From an uncultured Bacteriovorax sp. (GTDB taxonomy: Bacteria > Bdellovibrionota > Bacteriovoracia > Bacteriovoracales > Bacteriovoracaceae), in assembly GCA_946481315.1 (NCBI GenBank), contig CAMLMH010000001.1, positions 310,001 to 374,000 of the forward strand: a stretch of DNA of 64,000 nucleotides, given 5' to 3'. Position numbers and translations under genes: made by a program. Under the pieces are notes generated by a model. The model searched no databases, was not told where the DNA came from, and saw nothing but the letters and a program-made list of their open reading frames with translations. Shown piece after piece: positions 1 through 8,758 of this stretch (position 1 is its first letter; every line of letters starts with the position of its first letter).

Positions 1-1
1 G

Positions 2-1426
2 TTTCAACTCTATGCCCAGGCATGCATTGTTTATCAGTTAGTCAATCGTATTACTAGCATGATGGATGAGATTGATAGCTTAGAAAAGCAGATGGTTCTT
101 GATAAAGCGGGACAAAATAAGGCAGCAGCAGAAAATGCGAAGAGAGAAGCAGAGATTAAAGAGAAAAAAGAAAAAATGGAAAAGGTGAATAAGGAAATCA
201 AGAAAGGCCTTGCTGATATTAAAAAAGCAAAAGAGGATCTTGAGAAAGCTAAGGAAGAACAAGCAAAAGCTCAAAGCGCACTTGATGCAGCAAACGCAAT
301 CACTTGTCCTGAAGATGATGATGGATCATGTGCAGAAAGTAAGGCTTCAGCAGTGGCTGCAGCTCAAAAAGCATTAGAAGCTGCCAAAAAGAAAGTTGCT
401 GATGCTACAAAAAAGCTAAATAAAGCAGTAGCAAAAATGGTGGACTTCCTTGTCAATAAAATGGGTATTGAAGTTCTCGCGGTAATGTCACTTCTTAGTG
501 GTACAGTTAAAGGTGAAACTGAGGGGGGCGATGTTCACTTTAAAGTTGGTTCTTCAGACTATACCCTAGTCAATTTAGGGCAGGTAATTTCAGAATTTAC
601 TGGAACAACTGCCGAAAAAGCGAAAAATTTTACAGATGGAGATGAAGTATCTAGAGGTACTGACACCTTCTTTTATAATCTTGTCAGAGGTCATGAAGCA
701 TCGACTGCTCGTGATCATGAAGGCTGGGGACATAAAGGTGAAATCGGAAATGATTACGTTAATTTCTATAGCACCACAGGTCTGGTAGGGGAAGAAGCGA
801 AGACTACTGTGAAAGAAACTCTTGATATTTTCGCGAACATGGAAGATGGAGCAGATTACATCCAGACAATTGCAATGGCCGCATTGGATTTTAACGAGGA
901 AGTCACACCAAAACAAATCGCGGTTCTTGAAGCGATGAAAACTCCTCAGTCACGTATGGATGAAATGGCTAAAAAAGGTGAAGAGAAGAATGAATTAAAA
1001 ACTAAATTGGTTAAAATGCTTGAGAAATCGATCTGTTATCTTGACTCCTCTTTGACTTTATATAAAGGGTTCTACAAAGACACTAAGTCAGAAGAAGTTA
1101 TTAAAGATCCTTTTTACATCTATCTGAATACATTTAAGACAGATAAGTTAAAACAAAAGGCTAAGGAAGGGTACCATTCAAAAGTCGATCATAAAGCAAT
1201 TCAAAAGGTACTGGAGTGTTATGCAAAAGGAGTGGAGAAGACCGCAGATCAAAATAGCTGCTCAGCTCTTGAAAAATTGCCAACTGAAGCAGCACCAAAA
1301 TCATGCCACTGGTCTGGCGCAGTTATCGGCCCATCAAGACCAATAACTGAAGTGTGTTCAGTTTCTAATATTGGTCAGGTGTTATTCAATGAATCCGGAA
1401 ACGCACAAACATGTATCTGCCAATAA
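2..1426 (+). CDS. Coiled-coil, Cys-containing protein of unknown function (5' end missing)
   Basis: The reading frame is open to the left edge of the window, so the start lies upstream and this is a 3' fragment of at least 474 codons. The first ATG pair (59-64) is followed at once by a long, charged Lys/Glu/Ala-rich stretch that reads as an alpha-helical coiled coil for about 75 residues. A short Cys pair in an acidic loop, a second Ala/Lys helix and a globular part follow. The last 60 residues carry several Cys (including SCHWSG and CICQ at the end), which suggests disulphides and an extracytoplasmic location. A secreted-protein gene follows after 31 bases with its own ribosome-binding site, so the two are probably co-transcribed. 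I do not recognise the family; a large secreted or surface protein is inference only. Confidence 0.75.
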   Translation, partial: FQLYAQACIVYQLVNRITSMMDEIDSLEKQMVLDKAGQNKAAAENAKREAEIKEKKEKMEKVNKEIKKGLADIKKAKEDLEKAKEEQAKAQSALDAANAITCPEDDDGSCAESKASAVAAAQKALEAAKKKVADATKKLNKAVAKMVDFLVNKMGIEVLAVMSLLSGTVKGETEGGDVHFKVGSSDYTLVNLGQVISEFTGTTAEKAKNFTDGDEVSRGTDTFFYNLVRGHEASTARDHEGWGHKGEIGNDYVNFYSTTGLVGEEAKTTVKETLDIFANMEDGADYIQTIAMAALDFNEEVTPKQIAVLEAMKTPQSRMDEMAKKGEEKNELKTKLVKMLEKSICYLDSSLTLYKGFYKDTKSEEVIKDPFYIYLNTFKTDKLKQKAKEGYHSKVDHKAIQKVLECYAKGVEKTADQNSCSALEKLPTEAAPKSCHWSGAVIGPSRPITEVCSVSNIGQVLFNESGNAQTCICQ

Positions 1427-1457
1427 TAAGTTTGAAATAAAGATTTAGGAGTTTAGC

Positions 1458-2249
1458 TTGAAGTTTTTTATTACTATATGTTTAATTTCGCTCGGTACCC
1501 TGGCAAATGCCTCTTCAGGATGTTTGGTTAATTCAGGCAAGAAAGTACGGATTGATACCAAGTGTAAATGTCTGGAGACGAAAACGTGTGCTGTTCCCGC
1601 GAAGCTGAAATATAGCAAAAAATTCTTCGAAACAAAAAGAGCGGATAATTCTCCCGTGTTTGATTCCAATGAGAAGCTCGCTTATGAAAAACTCTATAAG
1701 CTTTATAACAACATTATGGAATTGAAGGGCCAGGGCAAGGATGATACTGAAGAAGCGAAAAAAAATTATTTTGAGCTTGATAAACTAAATAGTGAAATTT
1801 CCATCATGCTTCACAAGAGACACCCAGAGGTAATGAGTGCATTCAAGAAACGATATGCAGAGAAGTCAAAAAAGAGAAAAGAGCTACGTGCCAAGACAGA
1901 TCTCGCTATCAAAAAATTTCTGAAAAATAAGGACGCAAACTCATTACCTCTTGGTTTATCTTCAACGACACCACTTAACAGTAAACCTGTTGAAAATTCT
2001 GGAGTCAAAGAATCTATTAAAGCTGTAAATTCTTCTGTTCCAGAGCAGGTGTTGCCAAACGGTTCGGTCGGCTCCGAACGCTTTACTGATTATGACAAAA
2101 AAGAAATTGTTAAAAGCCTTAATAAGGAGAGACAGGAAATCTCAGAGGATGATTCTCTCTTTGATATTATTTCAAAAACATACCGCGGAAAAGCGTATAA
2201 AAGATTATGGGCACCTGAGAATCTGGAAAATTCAGAGGAATCTCAATAA
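1458..2249 (+). CDS. Secreted protein of unknown function
   Basis: A 263-residue protein with an N-terminal signal peptide (hydrophobic FFITICLISLGTLANASS, likely cleaved after NAS). A Cys-rich segment follows (GCLVN, KCKC, KTCAVP, about residues 21-46), then a highly charged, mostly helical Lys/Glu-rich body without recognisable domains. The start is TTG, chosen because a TAGGAG ribosome-binding site at 1446-1451 lies six bases upstream and the signal peptide begins there. It lies 31 bases behind the coiled-coil gene on the same strand, so an operon and a shared envelope role are likely. Function is unknown. Confidence 0.72.
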   Translation: MKFFITICLISLGTLANASSGCLVNSGKKVRIDTKCKCLETKTCAVPAKLKYSKKFFETKRADNSPVFDSNEKLAYEKLYKLYNNIMELKGQGKDDTEEAKKNYFELDKLNSEISIMLHKRHPEVMSAFKKRYAEKSKKRKELRAKTDLAIKKFLKNKDANSLPLGLSSTTPLNSKPVENSGVKESIKAVNSSVPEQVLPNGSVGSERFTDYDKKEIVKSLNKERQEISEDDSLFDIISKTYRGKAYKRLWAPENLENSEESQ

Positions 2250-2307
2250 AATAATATTTTAAATGTAAAACTGAACGTATTTGAATCTAAATGCATTATT
2301 ATAATAT

Positions 2308-2631
2308 CTAAGATCGAGAAAGTTTCATTCTTTCTGAATCGTTTAATTCAGAATCATCAATCGAAAATGTCAAACCGGCTATTTCTATTTTGTCACCAAT
2401 AAAGAGTTTGCAAAATTTAATTGGTTTGCCATTTAAGTAACTGCCATTTCTGGAGTTAAGATCCTTATAGCAAATCAAATATCCAACTCTGTAGAATTGT
2501 CCGTGTCGTGCGCTGATTTTTTCATTTGGAATAGCAATCTCATTTTTATCATCTCGGCCAATGTTTAAAATCTCTTCTAGCAAATATTTCCTTCTGACCA
2601 GGCTATCTTTAAGTGTAATATAAATTGCCAT
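2308..2631 (-). CDS. Stand-alone FHA domain protein
   Basis: This 107-residue protein is almost entirely one forkhead-associated domain, which binds phosphothreonine peptides. The family landmarks are visible: GR near residue 25 (LNIGRDD), the S-x-R-H phosphate-binding loop (ISARHGQF, about 39-46), and the N-G-S/T-x-L-N-G turn (SRNGSYLNG, about 61-69). The start is supported by an AAGGAGG ribosome-binding site just upstream. There is no fused kinase or secretion domain, so it probably acts as an adaptor for a Ser/Thr kinase encoded elsewhere. No kinase or phosphatase lies beside it. It converges on the secreted-protein gene at 1458-2249, and the corA gene upstream runs in the same direction but is 220 bases away. 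Confidence 0.85.
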   Translation of the reverse strand: MAIYITLKDSLVRRKYLLEEILNIGRDDKNEIAIPNEKISARHGQFYRVGYLICYKDLNSRNGSYLNGKPIKFCKLFIGDKIEIAGLTFSIDDSELNDSERMKLSRS

Positions 2632-2851
2632 CCAGCACGCCTCCTTAAGCTTTTTATAATGCTGCTTAATTTGATTCTTCTACACTGCTTAATGATTTTT
2701 TCGGCAAAACGAATGTCTGTTAAAGCTTTTCGCTTATAAACTGTCCCGAGTGGCAATTAAAAAAACAAGGTCCAGAATATAATTGGGAAAATGGTCAGAT
2801 TATTTCTGGTAAGTAGTTTTATTTTTGCAAGAATCTTACTTTGCATGACCG

Positions 2852-3778
2852 TTAACTAATTTTTTTAAGCCATCCACGTTTATAAACCCAGGCAAAAATA
2901 AAAAATGAAATTGCGGCCATACCGCCCAAAACAACGAAATAGCCATTATGCATTTCCAGTTCGGGCATATACTTAAAATTCATACCGTAAATTCCGGCTA
3001 GAAAATTTAAAGGCAAAAAGAAAATTGAGAAGACGGTGAGAACCCGCATGACTTCATTGGTTCGGTAACTGGCTTCATTCGTTGTGTGTGACAACAATGA
3101 GATATGTAAATTAATCAGGCCTGTTACATTTTCTAACAAGTCTTCACTGTAAAAAAGGTTTCGTTCAATAGCTTCGCCAAGACCAGCAAAATCACGCCAA
3201 ATAAATTCCGGTCTTCCCTCCAGGGAGCCCAGGATGTTCAAAGAGAATTTCAACACTTTTCTAAAAGCACTGGCCCTTCTTTTTAAGGCATAACCTTCTT
3301 TAAGAATGTGATGATTTTTTTGCAGCTGAAAAACTTCCGTTTCAAACTTATCGACCCGGCTTTCAAGGTCAGCCAGGTGCTGGTCAAAAGCTAACAGTGC
3401 AGAAGAAACAATTGTTTTAATTATTTCTTTCATACTCAGGTTTTCAGTAGTTGAGCGGGTTCGTAGTTCTTCCAGATAGCTTTTGTCCAGACGGTGAATA
3501 GTAATAAGGACATTATTTTTAATAATAAGAGTGATCTTGGTGGTCAGATCCTGAATGTTAACTGCTTGTGGATTACCAGAAGGATCAATTGTCCGCAAAT
3601 ATATGACCGTAGTTTCTCCCAGGTCATCATATTTGGGAAGGTGTTCAGGATTGAGAGCATTACCCAGAATACGCTTCGGGATATTAAGCTCCGCTGAGAG
3701 TTCATTAAGGTCAGTTTTTTTAGGACCTATTAGGTCGATCCATTTGAGGTCACCCATCTGAGCAATATACTTTTTCAT
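2852..3778 (-). CDS. corA: CorA-type divalent cation transporter
   Basis: A 308-residue inner-membrane channel for Mg2+ (possibly Co2+ or Ni2+). The family layout is present: a large cytoplasmic N-terminal domain with long helices, then two C-terminal transmembrane segments (about 245-266 and 278-298). The signature Y-G-M-N sits at the end of the first segment (GIYGMNF), and a basic tail (KRGWLKK) follows the second. Length is typical of the family. It starts at an ATG and diverges from the MarR regulator gene across about 44 bases, so the two promoters overlap. CorA is known to act as a pentamer. Substrate preference cannot be told from sequence alone. Confidence 0.93.
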   Translation of the reverse strand: MKKYIAQMGDLKWIDLIGPKKTDLNELSAELNIPKRILGNALNPEHLPKYDDLGETTVIYLRTIDPSGNPQAVNIQDLTTKITLIIKNNVLITIHRLDKSYLEELRTRSTTENLSMKEIIKTIVSSALLAFDQHLADLESRVDKFETEVFQLQKNHHILKEGYALKRRASAFRKVLKFSLNILGSLEGRPEFIWRDFAGLGEAIERNLFYSEDLLENVTGLINLHISLLSHTTNEASYRTNEVMRVLTVFSIFFLPLNFLAGIYGMNFKYMPELEMHNGYFVVLGGMAAISFFIFAWVYKRGWLKKIS

Positions 3779-3822
3779 TACTTTATTATGCTGTGATGTG
3801 ATGAAAATCTAAAGAATTTCTT

Positions 3823-4377
3823 TTGGCCATTCAAATTGACCTATCTAAAGGCGGGTTTCATAATTATGTGATGAAAAGATTATTAGACGTTGTAAATGAT
3901 CCGGTATTTCAGGAGTTGAAAAAGCAGCATCCCCAGACCAGTGCTGAAGCCATAGAAACTCTTTTTCAGTTTTTAAAGGTAGCCACTTTTATGAATATCA
4001 AGCGGGAGTCGTTATTCACTAATAACGGTCTCACTTCCGCCAGATTTCATTTGTTAATGATTTTAAAACGTGAGCCCAATTTAAGTTTATCTCCTTCAGA
4101 GCTGGCAAGAAGAATAGGGGTCTCTCGCGGAACAATGACTCAGTTTATAGATGCTATTGAAAAGGAGCAACTGGCTGAACGAATCGAGGATCCTCACGAT
4201 AAAAGAGGAATGCAGGTCAGGCTTACCGAAAAAGGTGAGCAAACAATTAATCAGGTCCTGCCAGACTACTTTTCAATGCTGGAAAAGATCACTGAAGTTC
4301 TTACTGTTCAGGACAGGCAACACTGGCTGGAAATTATGGAAAAGCTGGTTGAAGGTCTCAGCCACGTAGATGACTAA
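3823..4377 (+). CDS. MarR family transcriptional regulator
   Basis: A 184-residue winged helix-turn-helix protein. The DNA-binding core lies at about residues 65-130: LTSARFHLLMIL, then LSPSELARRIGVSRGTMTQFIDAIEKEQL as helix-turn-helix, then the wing (EDPHDKRGMQVRLTEKG) with the D-x-R element typical of MarR. The N-terminal 60 residues and the C-terminal helix would form the dimer interface. The assigned start is TTG with only a weak upstream purine stretch; the in-frame ATG at 3868 is an alternative giving a shorter protein. It diverges from corA with very little space, so it may control itself or corA. Its ligand is unknown. Confidence 0.85.
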   Translation: MAIQIDLSKGGFHNYVMKRLLDVVNDPVFQELKKQHPQTSAEAIETLFQFLKVATFMNIKRESLFTNNGLTSARFHLLMILKREPNLSLSPSELARRIGVSRGTMTQFIDAIEKEQLAERIEDPHDKRGMQVRLTEKGEQTINQVLPDYFSMLEKITEVLTVQDRQHWLEIMEKLVEGLSHVDD

Positions 4378-4509
4378 CTAATCGACAGTGTTTCCTTTAT
4401 TGTTCCTTAAACTTTCTTACGTACCCTTCTGATTTCCCATATGCTGATCGGATTTAACAAGCCGGTAAAAGCTTTCACCTGTCAAAAAAATAAGCAAAAA
4501 AACACTCAC

Positions 4510-4550
4510 TGTTTAAACTATAAACACCAATCAAGTGATAGGCACTTGAT
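4510..4550. promoter_or_regulatory. Two adjacent inverted repeats upstream of the pilin promoter
   Basis: Two perfect inverted repeats lie side by side. The first is TGTTTA-5-TAAACA at 4510-4526, the second ATCAAGTG-5-CACTTGAT at 4530-4550. They sit roughly 55-95 bases upstream of the transcription start expected from the sigma-54 element at 4579-4593. That is where an enhancer-binding activator or another regulator would bind. The spacing and symmetry are read directly; the role is inference. Confidence 0.45.
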
Positions 4551-4578
4551 AGTGGAAACAATGAAAATTGAAAAATTC

Positions 4579-4594
4579 TGGCATACCTTGTGCC
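4579..4594 (+). promoter_or_regulatory. Candidate sigma-54 promoter of the pilus operon
   Basis: The sequence TGGCATACCTTGTGCC has the -24 element TGGCA intact and the -12 element as GTGC (consensus TTGC), with GG and GC separated by the required ten bases. The expected start point is near 4605, leaving a leader of about 28 bases before the pilin ATG, which has an AGGAG ribosome-binding site. I see no convincing sigma-70 pair closer to the gene. Confidence 0.55.
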
Positions 4595-4632
4595 TTATAA
4601 AACAACAATTCACTAAAAAAAGGAGAAACAAT

Positions 4633-5100
4633 ATGAAAAAGATTCTTGTTATGGCCGCTCTTTCTGTTTTATCGACTTCAGCTTTCTCAGCTACTTCAGG
4701 AACATTACTTCTTAGAGGTACTGTCCCTTTAAATTTGAGTCTGGCTGTTACTGCTGAAGCCGGGGCTTCCACTCTGGACTTAACTGCAACTACTTCTGAC
4801 CTGAAAGTTGCAACAATCAACGAAAAATCTAATTCAAAAACTGGTTATAAAATTACAGTTTCATCGGTTAACGCCGGAAAGCTGAAAAGAACTGACGGTA
4901 CAGAAGTTTTTTCTTATACACTTAAATACGGTGGATCTTCAGTGGCCCTTGCTTCCGCAACTGACGTAGTTGTTTCTAATACGGCCGGTGTTGCTAACAC
5001 AAATAAAGACGTAACTATTTCTTACAGTGGTGCCGCTGCAGACACAATGGTGGAAGGTGCTTATGAGGACACCTTAAGCTTCACAATTGCAGCTAATTAA
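4633..5100 (+). CDS. Major pilin subunit of a Csu-like chaperone-usher pilus
   Basis: A 155-residue secreted beta-rich protein. The start is the ATG after AGGAG at 4621; the frame stays open further upstream, but that part lies across the promoter. The signal peptide is MKKILVMAALSVLSTSAFSA. The mature protein is Ser/Thr/Ala-rich with alternating beta strands and ends in GAYEDTLSFTIAAN. The same Y-x-D-T closing strand occurs in the tip protein at 8755-9687 (GDYEDTITVTV), as expected for subunits built from the spore-coat-U-like pilin fold. It is the first gene of the pilus operon and is followed by a strong hairpin. That hairpin could give the pilin more transcript than the downstream genes. 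Assignment as the shaft subunit rests on size, position and context. Confidence 0.72.
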   Translation: MKKILVMAALSVLSTSAFSATSGTLLLRGTVPLNLSLAVTAEAGASTLDLTATTSDLKVATINEKSNSKTGYKITVSSVNAGKLKRTDGTEVFSYTLKYGGSSVALASATDVVVSNTAGVANTNKDVTISYSGAAADTMVEGAYEDTLSFTIAAN

Positions 5101-5130
5101 TTTATTTAAGTAAGAGTTTTTCTTTAAGCA

Positions 5131-5157
5131 GGGCCTCTGAATGAGGCCCGTTTTAAT
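5131..5157 (+). terminator. Hairpin terminator after the pilin gene
   Basis: A GGGCCTC / GAGGCCC stem of seven G:C-rich pairs with a five-base loop, followed by GTTTTAATTT. It lies 30 bases after the pilin stop and before the rest of the operon, so it probably works as an attenuator giving excess pilin over chaperone and usher. Confidence 0.75.
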
Positions 5158-5197
5158 TTCCGCTTAAGTTACTCAGGTAATGTACCGATGAGTAGTC

Positions 5198-5545
5198 ATG
5201 CTTAAGTGGTTAATCTTAAATACATTAATCGTCATTGGAGCAGAGGCAGCAACTAGTGATCGCTTGCATCTGACCGGACATATTCGATCACAATCTTCAG
5301 TAAGAATCAGAGAAATCAAAAGTTCTGTTTATAGTCACAAGTATTTTGTTGAACATCGGAGCAACAGTATTAATCTCGATCAGCATAAAATAGAAATTGA
5401 AGGTTTAAATCAGCAAGGGGTTGAGGGAAAAATCACAGAGTTAAACAAAAATGGCGGCATGATTGAGCGGCGTTTTTTACTAGATATAATAACTCACAAC
5501 AACCAGGTTTCCAGTCCAGTCATTCTAAAAATCACCGCGAATTAA
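5198..5545 (+). CDS. Small secreted pilin-like protein in the pilus operon
   Basis: A 115-residue protein with a short signal peptide (MLKWLILNTLIVIGAEAATS). The mature chain is about 97 residues and predicted beta-rich. Its ending (VSSPVILKITAN) resembles the ending of the major pilin (LSFTIAAN), suggesting a shared terminal donor or closing strand. It lies between the pilin terminator and the chaperone gene, where other Csu-type operons carry minor subunits (CsuA/CsuB positions). The ribosome-binding site is weak. A minor or adaptor subunit is the best inference. The similarity is too faint for a firm family call. Confidence 0.6.
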   Translation: MLKWLILNTLIVIGAEAATSDRLHLTGHIRSQSSVRIREIKSSVYSHKYFVEHRSNSINLDQHKIEIEGLNQQGVEGKITELNKNGGMIERRFLLDIITHNNQVSSPVILKITAN

Positions 5546-5607
5546 ATTCAACAAAGTACGTTTCTGAGGTAAAATCTTATAGAAAACTCTATAAGGTGGT
5601 TCAAGGA

Positions 5608-6324
5608 ATGAAGCGCTTACTTTTTCTCTTCTTAATCTGTTTCAGTAGTTATTCGTATGCATTTAAATTCTCACCAATGTCTGTGAGTTTAGGGCTTACT
5701 GAAAGCAGCAGCAGTGCACTTTTTTATCTGGAAAATGAATCAGGTAACCCCATAGCCGTCCAGCTGAGTTTGGCTAAAAGAGAGATGACTGAAGACGGTC
5801 AGGAGATCAATCAGAAAATCAACGATGAATTAAGTGTCTATCCCTCACAGTTAATAATCCAGCCCAATGAAAAACGTTCGGTGAAGGTGACCTGGATGAC
5901 GAAATTTGTACCTCAAAAAGAGCTGGCTTATCGCCTGATTGCTGAACAACTTCCTATTGAACTTGAAAAGTCGAAAGCAAAAAAAGCGAGCATAAAAGTG
6001 CTTCTTAAATATATCGCAGCTCTTTATGTCACAGCAGAAGGATTTTCACCGGATCTGAGTCTAACTGGTTTCGTCTTAAAGGATGATAAAGCGATTTTTA
6101 CTGTACAGAATAAAGGTCTCAAGCACCAGGTCCTGAATAACCTCACGATGAAAATCGTGACTAAGAATAATAAAGAAATTGATTTGAAAGGCGAAGAACT
6201 CAAAGGAATGACCGGCGAAAATGTGCTGGCAGGAATGAAAAGAAATTTCATTCTGCCGCTTAAAGGGAAGCTGGCTGAACTCTCACCAAATGATAAGGTA
6301 AAAATTAGTTTTGAAAAAGATTAG
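5608..6324 (+). CDS. Periplasmic pilus chaperone (PapD/CsuC-like)
   Basis: A 238-residue periplasmic chaperone that would bind pilin subunits by donor-strand complementation and deliver them to the usher. The ATG at 5608 is chosen over the GTG at 5596 because AAGGTGG lies at the right distance and a clean signal peptide follows (MKRLLFLFLICFSSYSYA). The mature protein begins FKFSPMSVSLGL, as chaperones of this class do. It has an N-terminal immunoglobulin-like domain to about residue 130 with the IQPNEKRSVKVTW segment, then a second domain ending in the positively charged C-terminus. It overlaps the usher gene by 14 bases, indicating translational coupling. Confidence 0.85.
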   Translation: MKRLLFLFLICFSSYSYAFKFSPMSVSLGLTESSSSALFYLENESGNPIAVQLSLAKREMTEDGQEINQKINDELSVYPSQLIIQPNEKRSVKVTWMTKFVPQKELAYRLIAEQLPIELEKSKAKKASIKVLLKYIAALYVTAEGFSPDLSLTGFVLKDDKAIFTVQNKGLKHQVLNNLTMKIVTKNNKEIDLKGEELKGMTGENVLAGMKRNFILPLKGKLAELSPNDKVKISFEKD

Positions 6325-8758
6325 TTTTATTTTTTTATTTTCTCTTGCACTTTCTACTGGCAATCTTGTTATTGCTCAGACTCCTGCTGATGATTTATTC
6401 AGTAAAGTTTTTGGAAACCAGCAAAGTGAAAAAATCGTGCAGCTCGATGTGAGTTATAGTTCACTTTACGTGGGAGCAATCAAGGCCAGATTTGTCGGCG
6501 AAAAATTAAAGGCACTTGACGGAGAAGATTTACGTCGTGTGATCTTCCCCTTACTAAGAGAAGAAAAGTTGCCCGGATATCAGTTTCCGGCTGGATTTAT
6601 AGATATTGCTGAATTTAACAAACAATTTCCCAGCAAATTGGAGTTCAACTCTTCAGAGTTAAAGTTAAGTCTGGTTTTGCCGGCCGAAGATTCCAGGCCC
6701 AGAGAGTCTAAAATATTCGATGATCTTCTTCCGTATTATTCTCGACAGGCCGTTGATGCCGCTCCATTTAGTGCCGCTGTTAATTATAAAATCGAGCACA
6801 CTACTTATCGAAACAGCGTTTCACAAGATGGTATTGCTGCAGAAACAGATTTTTTTTCAAACATTGGTAAGGTGGGGGTTGAAAGCAGACAAACATATTC
6901 TGATGGCCGTAATCAACGTTGGATCAGGCAGAATAGCCGGCTCGTTTACGATCAGCCTGACAGGTTAAAACGCTTTGAGGCGGGAGATGTTTCTTATCCA
7001 ACCCTTGCCTATCAGCAGTTCGTAAACATGGGCGGAGTAGCAGTTTATTCAGAATATGCCTTAAACCCTTACAGAACTTTTACCCCAACGTCAGCTTTTG
7101 AATATCTTATTGAAAGCCGTTCTCTGGTCAAAACTTACATAAATGGCTCGCTGATTAAAAGTGAATACATGAGCCCGGGCCGTTATGCTGTAAGAGACAT
7201 TCCGCTAAATAATGGCATCAACCGCATTGTACTGGAAATCACTGATGAATTTGGTGTAACCAGAAAATTAAATTTCAACGAAGCCAGTTCAATCGATTTG
7301 ATAGCTCAGGGAAATTACCGTTACTCTCTGGCTTCAGGGGCAATAGCGCAGGATACAGATAAAGGTAAGGATTACAGTGAGGATGTTTTTACATCTGGTT
7401 TCATGCAATACGGATTACTTCGCAATTGGACAGCTGGAATATATTCCGAAGGCAGCCGTAAATATCAGATGCTGGGAACTAATCATATCTTTGCCACCAG
7501 ATTGGGTAGTTTCTCATTTGACTTAGTCGGAAATAAAAACAAGCAGCATACCGGCTTTCTTTCCCAGGTAAGTTACCAACTGAATCTCACTGGAAAAGAC
7601 TGGTATGATACTCATACGTTAACCACCAAGATTGAAGCCAAATCTCCCTGGTATAATGCCTCTGGGGAAGTTTTTCGCAATCGGACTGATTGGTCTGCTT
7701 TTTTGAATTATAATCTTCCGCTGGCTGCACAGATGACGCTTGCCTTGGGGGGAAATTATCAGCATGCTGTAGATGATCGCAACTCTCGTCTGGGCTATAA
7801 TGGAAATCTCAGCTTTCGTTTCCGTACCAGTAGTTCTTTAAATGCCAATTTTTCCCGCACTCGCGATGAAAGCAGGCAATGGAATGATCAGCTCTATTTT
7901 TTCCTCAATTTTTCTTTTGATGATCTTAATACCTATGCGTCAGTCTATTATGAGAATGAATCAAAAAGTAAAAGAGTGACTGCGGTAAGAGATACCGGAA
8001 ACAGAATTAACGATCTTAAGGCAGTGGGAACAATAGAAGACAGCGTCAGCCTTCGCCAGGGATCACTGGATCTTCATTATAATACCATACTGGCCGATGT
8101 AGGCATCAGAGAAGAAATCACCGATTCGAAATTAAACGGAACTTCTAATAAAACTTCTATACGACTTCTGAGCGCTTTTGCCTTTGTCCACAATGGTGAC
8201 AACGCTGCATTCTCAGTTTCACGTCCCATCACGAATAGTTATGTTATTTTTAAACCGAATACAGGCTGGGAAGGACAAAAATTTGGTGTACAGACCATCA
8301 GCGAAGCCAATGAATCAGAAGCTGGTCTTTTTGGTGAAGCACTGGTTTCAGGATTGTCACCCTATCAATACAGGAGATTGCAGCTAAATCCATTATATCT
8401 TGAACCAGGATATGTTTTAGGTCAGGAGAGTTTTGTGGTATATCCTCGTCGATCCTCCGGACACCTGTTTATGGTGGGACGAGCTGGACTTAAAGTTATT
8501 CAGGGAAAAATGGTAAATCAAGAAGGAGAAGCTTTGTCGCTTAAGGTCGGCTTGTGGAAATCAGAAACTGGTAAGACCATCCCTTTTTTCACCGGCCGCA
8601 ATGGAGAATTTTTAATCGAAGGAATAGATGCTGACATGGGGTCCATTATAATAAACGATGAAAATTATGCAGCCAGAAAGCTGGAGCTAAACAAAACAGG
8701 AATTGGTATAAATGATCTGGGGGAAATTACCCTGCCCAAAAATGAGAACGCCCTATGA
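6311..8758 (+). CDS. Outer-membrane usher of a chaperone-usher pilus (CsuD/FimD-like)
   Basis: An 815-residue outer-membrane protein through which pilus subunits are secreted and assembled. Translation starts at a TTG inside the chaperone gene; the signal peptide is KKISFIFLFSLALSTGNLVIAQ. The order is an N-terminal domain for chaperone-subunit recognition, a long beta-barrel with alternating aromatic strands (about 150-640), and a C-terminal plug-like beta domain. Recognisable usher segments include SPGRYAVRDIPLNNGIN and the LxITDEFG turn near residues 290-315. At 815 residues it fits the archaic CsuD-type ushers. It ends in ATGA overlap with the tip-protein gene, which argues for coordinated translation. 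Confidence 0.9.
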   Translation: MKKISFIFLFSLALSTGNLVIAQTPADDLFSKVFGNQQSEKIVQLDVSYSSLYVGAIKARFVGEKLKALDGEDLRRVIFPLLREEKLPGYQFPAGFIDIAEFNKQFPSKLEFNSSELKLSLVLPAEDSRPRESKIFDDLLPYYSRQAVDAAPFSAAVNYKIEHTTYRNSVSQDGIAAETDFFSNIGKVGVESRQTYSDGRNQRWIRQNSRLVYDQPDRLKRFEAGDVSYPTLAYQQFVNMGGVAVYSEYALNPYRTFTPTSAFEYLIESRSLVKTYINGSLIKSEYMSPGRYAVRDIPLNNGINRIVLEITDEFGVTRKLNFNEASSIDLIAQGNYRYSLASGAIAQDTDKGKDYSEDVFTSGFMQYGLLRNWTAGIYSEGSRKYQMLGTNHIFATRLGSFSFDLVGNKNKQHTGFLSQVSYQLNLTGKDWYDTHTLTTKIEAKSPWYNASGEVFRNRTDWSAFLNYNLPLAAQMTLALGGNYQHAVDDRNSRLGYNGNLSFRFRTSSSLNANFSRTRDESRQWNDQLYFFLNFSFDDLNTYASVYYENESKSKRVTAVRDTGNRINDLKAVGTIEDSVSLRQGSLDLHYNTILADVGIREEITDSKLNGTSNKTSIRLLSAFAFVHNGDNAAFSVSRPITNSYVIFKPNTGWEGQKFGVQTISEANESEAGLFGEALVSGLSPYQYRRLQLNPLYLEPGYVLGQESFVVYPRRSSGHLFMVGRAGLKVIQGKMVNQEGEALSLKVGLWKSETGKTIPFFTGRNGEFLIEGIDADMGSIIINDENYAARKLELNKTGIGINDLGEITLPKNENAL

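Noticed and set aside
2632..2851. Possible gene in the 220-base space between the FHA and corA genes
   Set aside because: No frame longer than a few dozen codons with a ribosome-binding site is seen, nor a clear terminator or promoter.
4441..4632. N-terminal extension of the pilin
   Set aside because: The frame is open for 64 more codons, but it crosses the sigma-54 promoter and palindromes. The signal peptide and AGGAG define the start at 4633.
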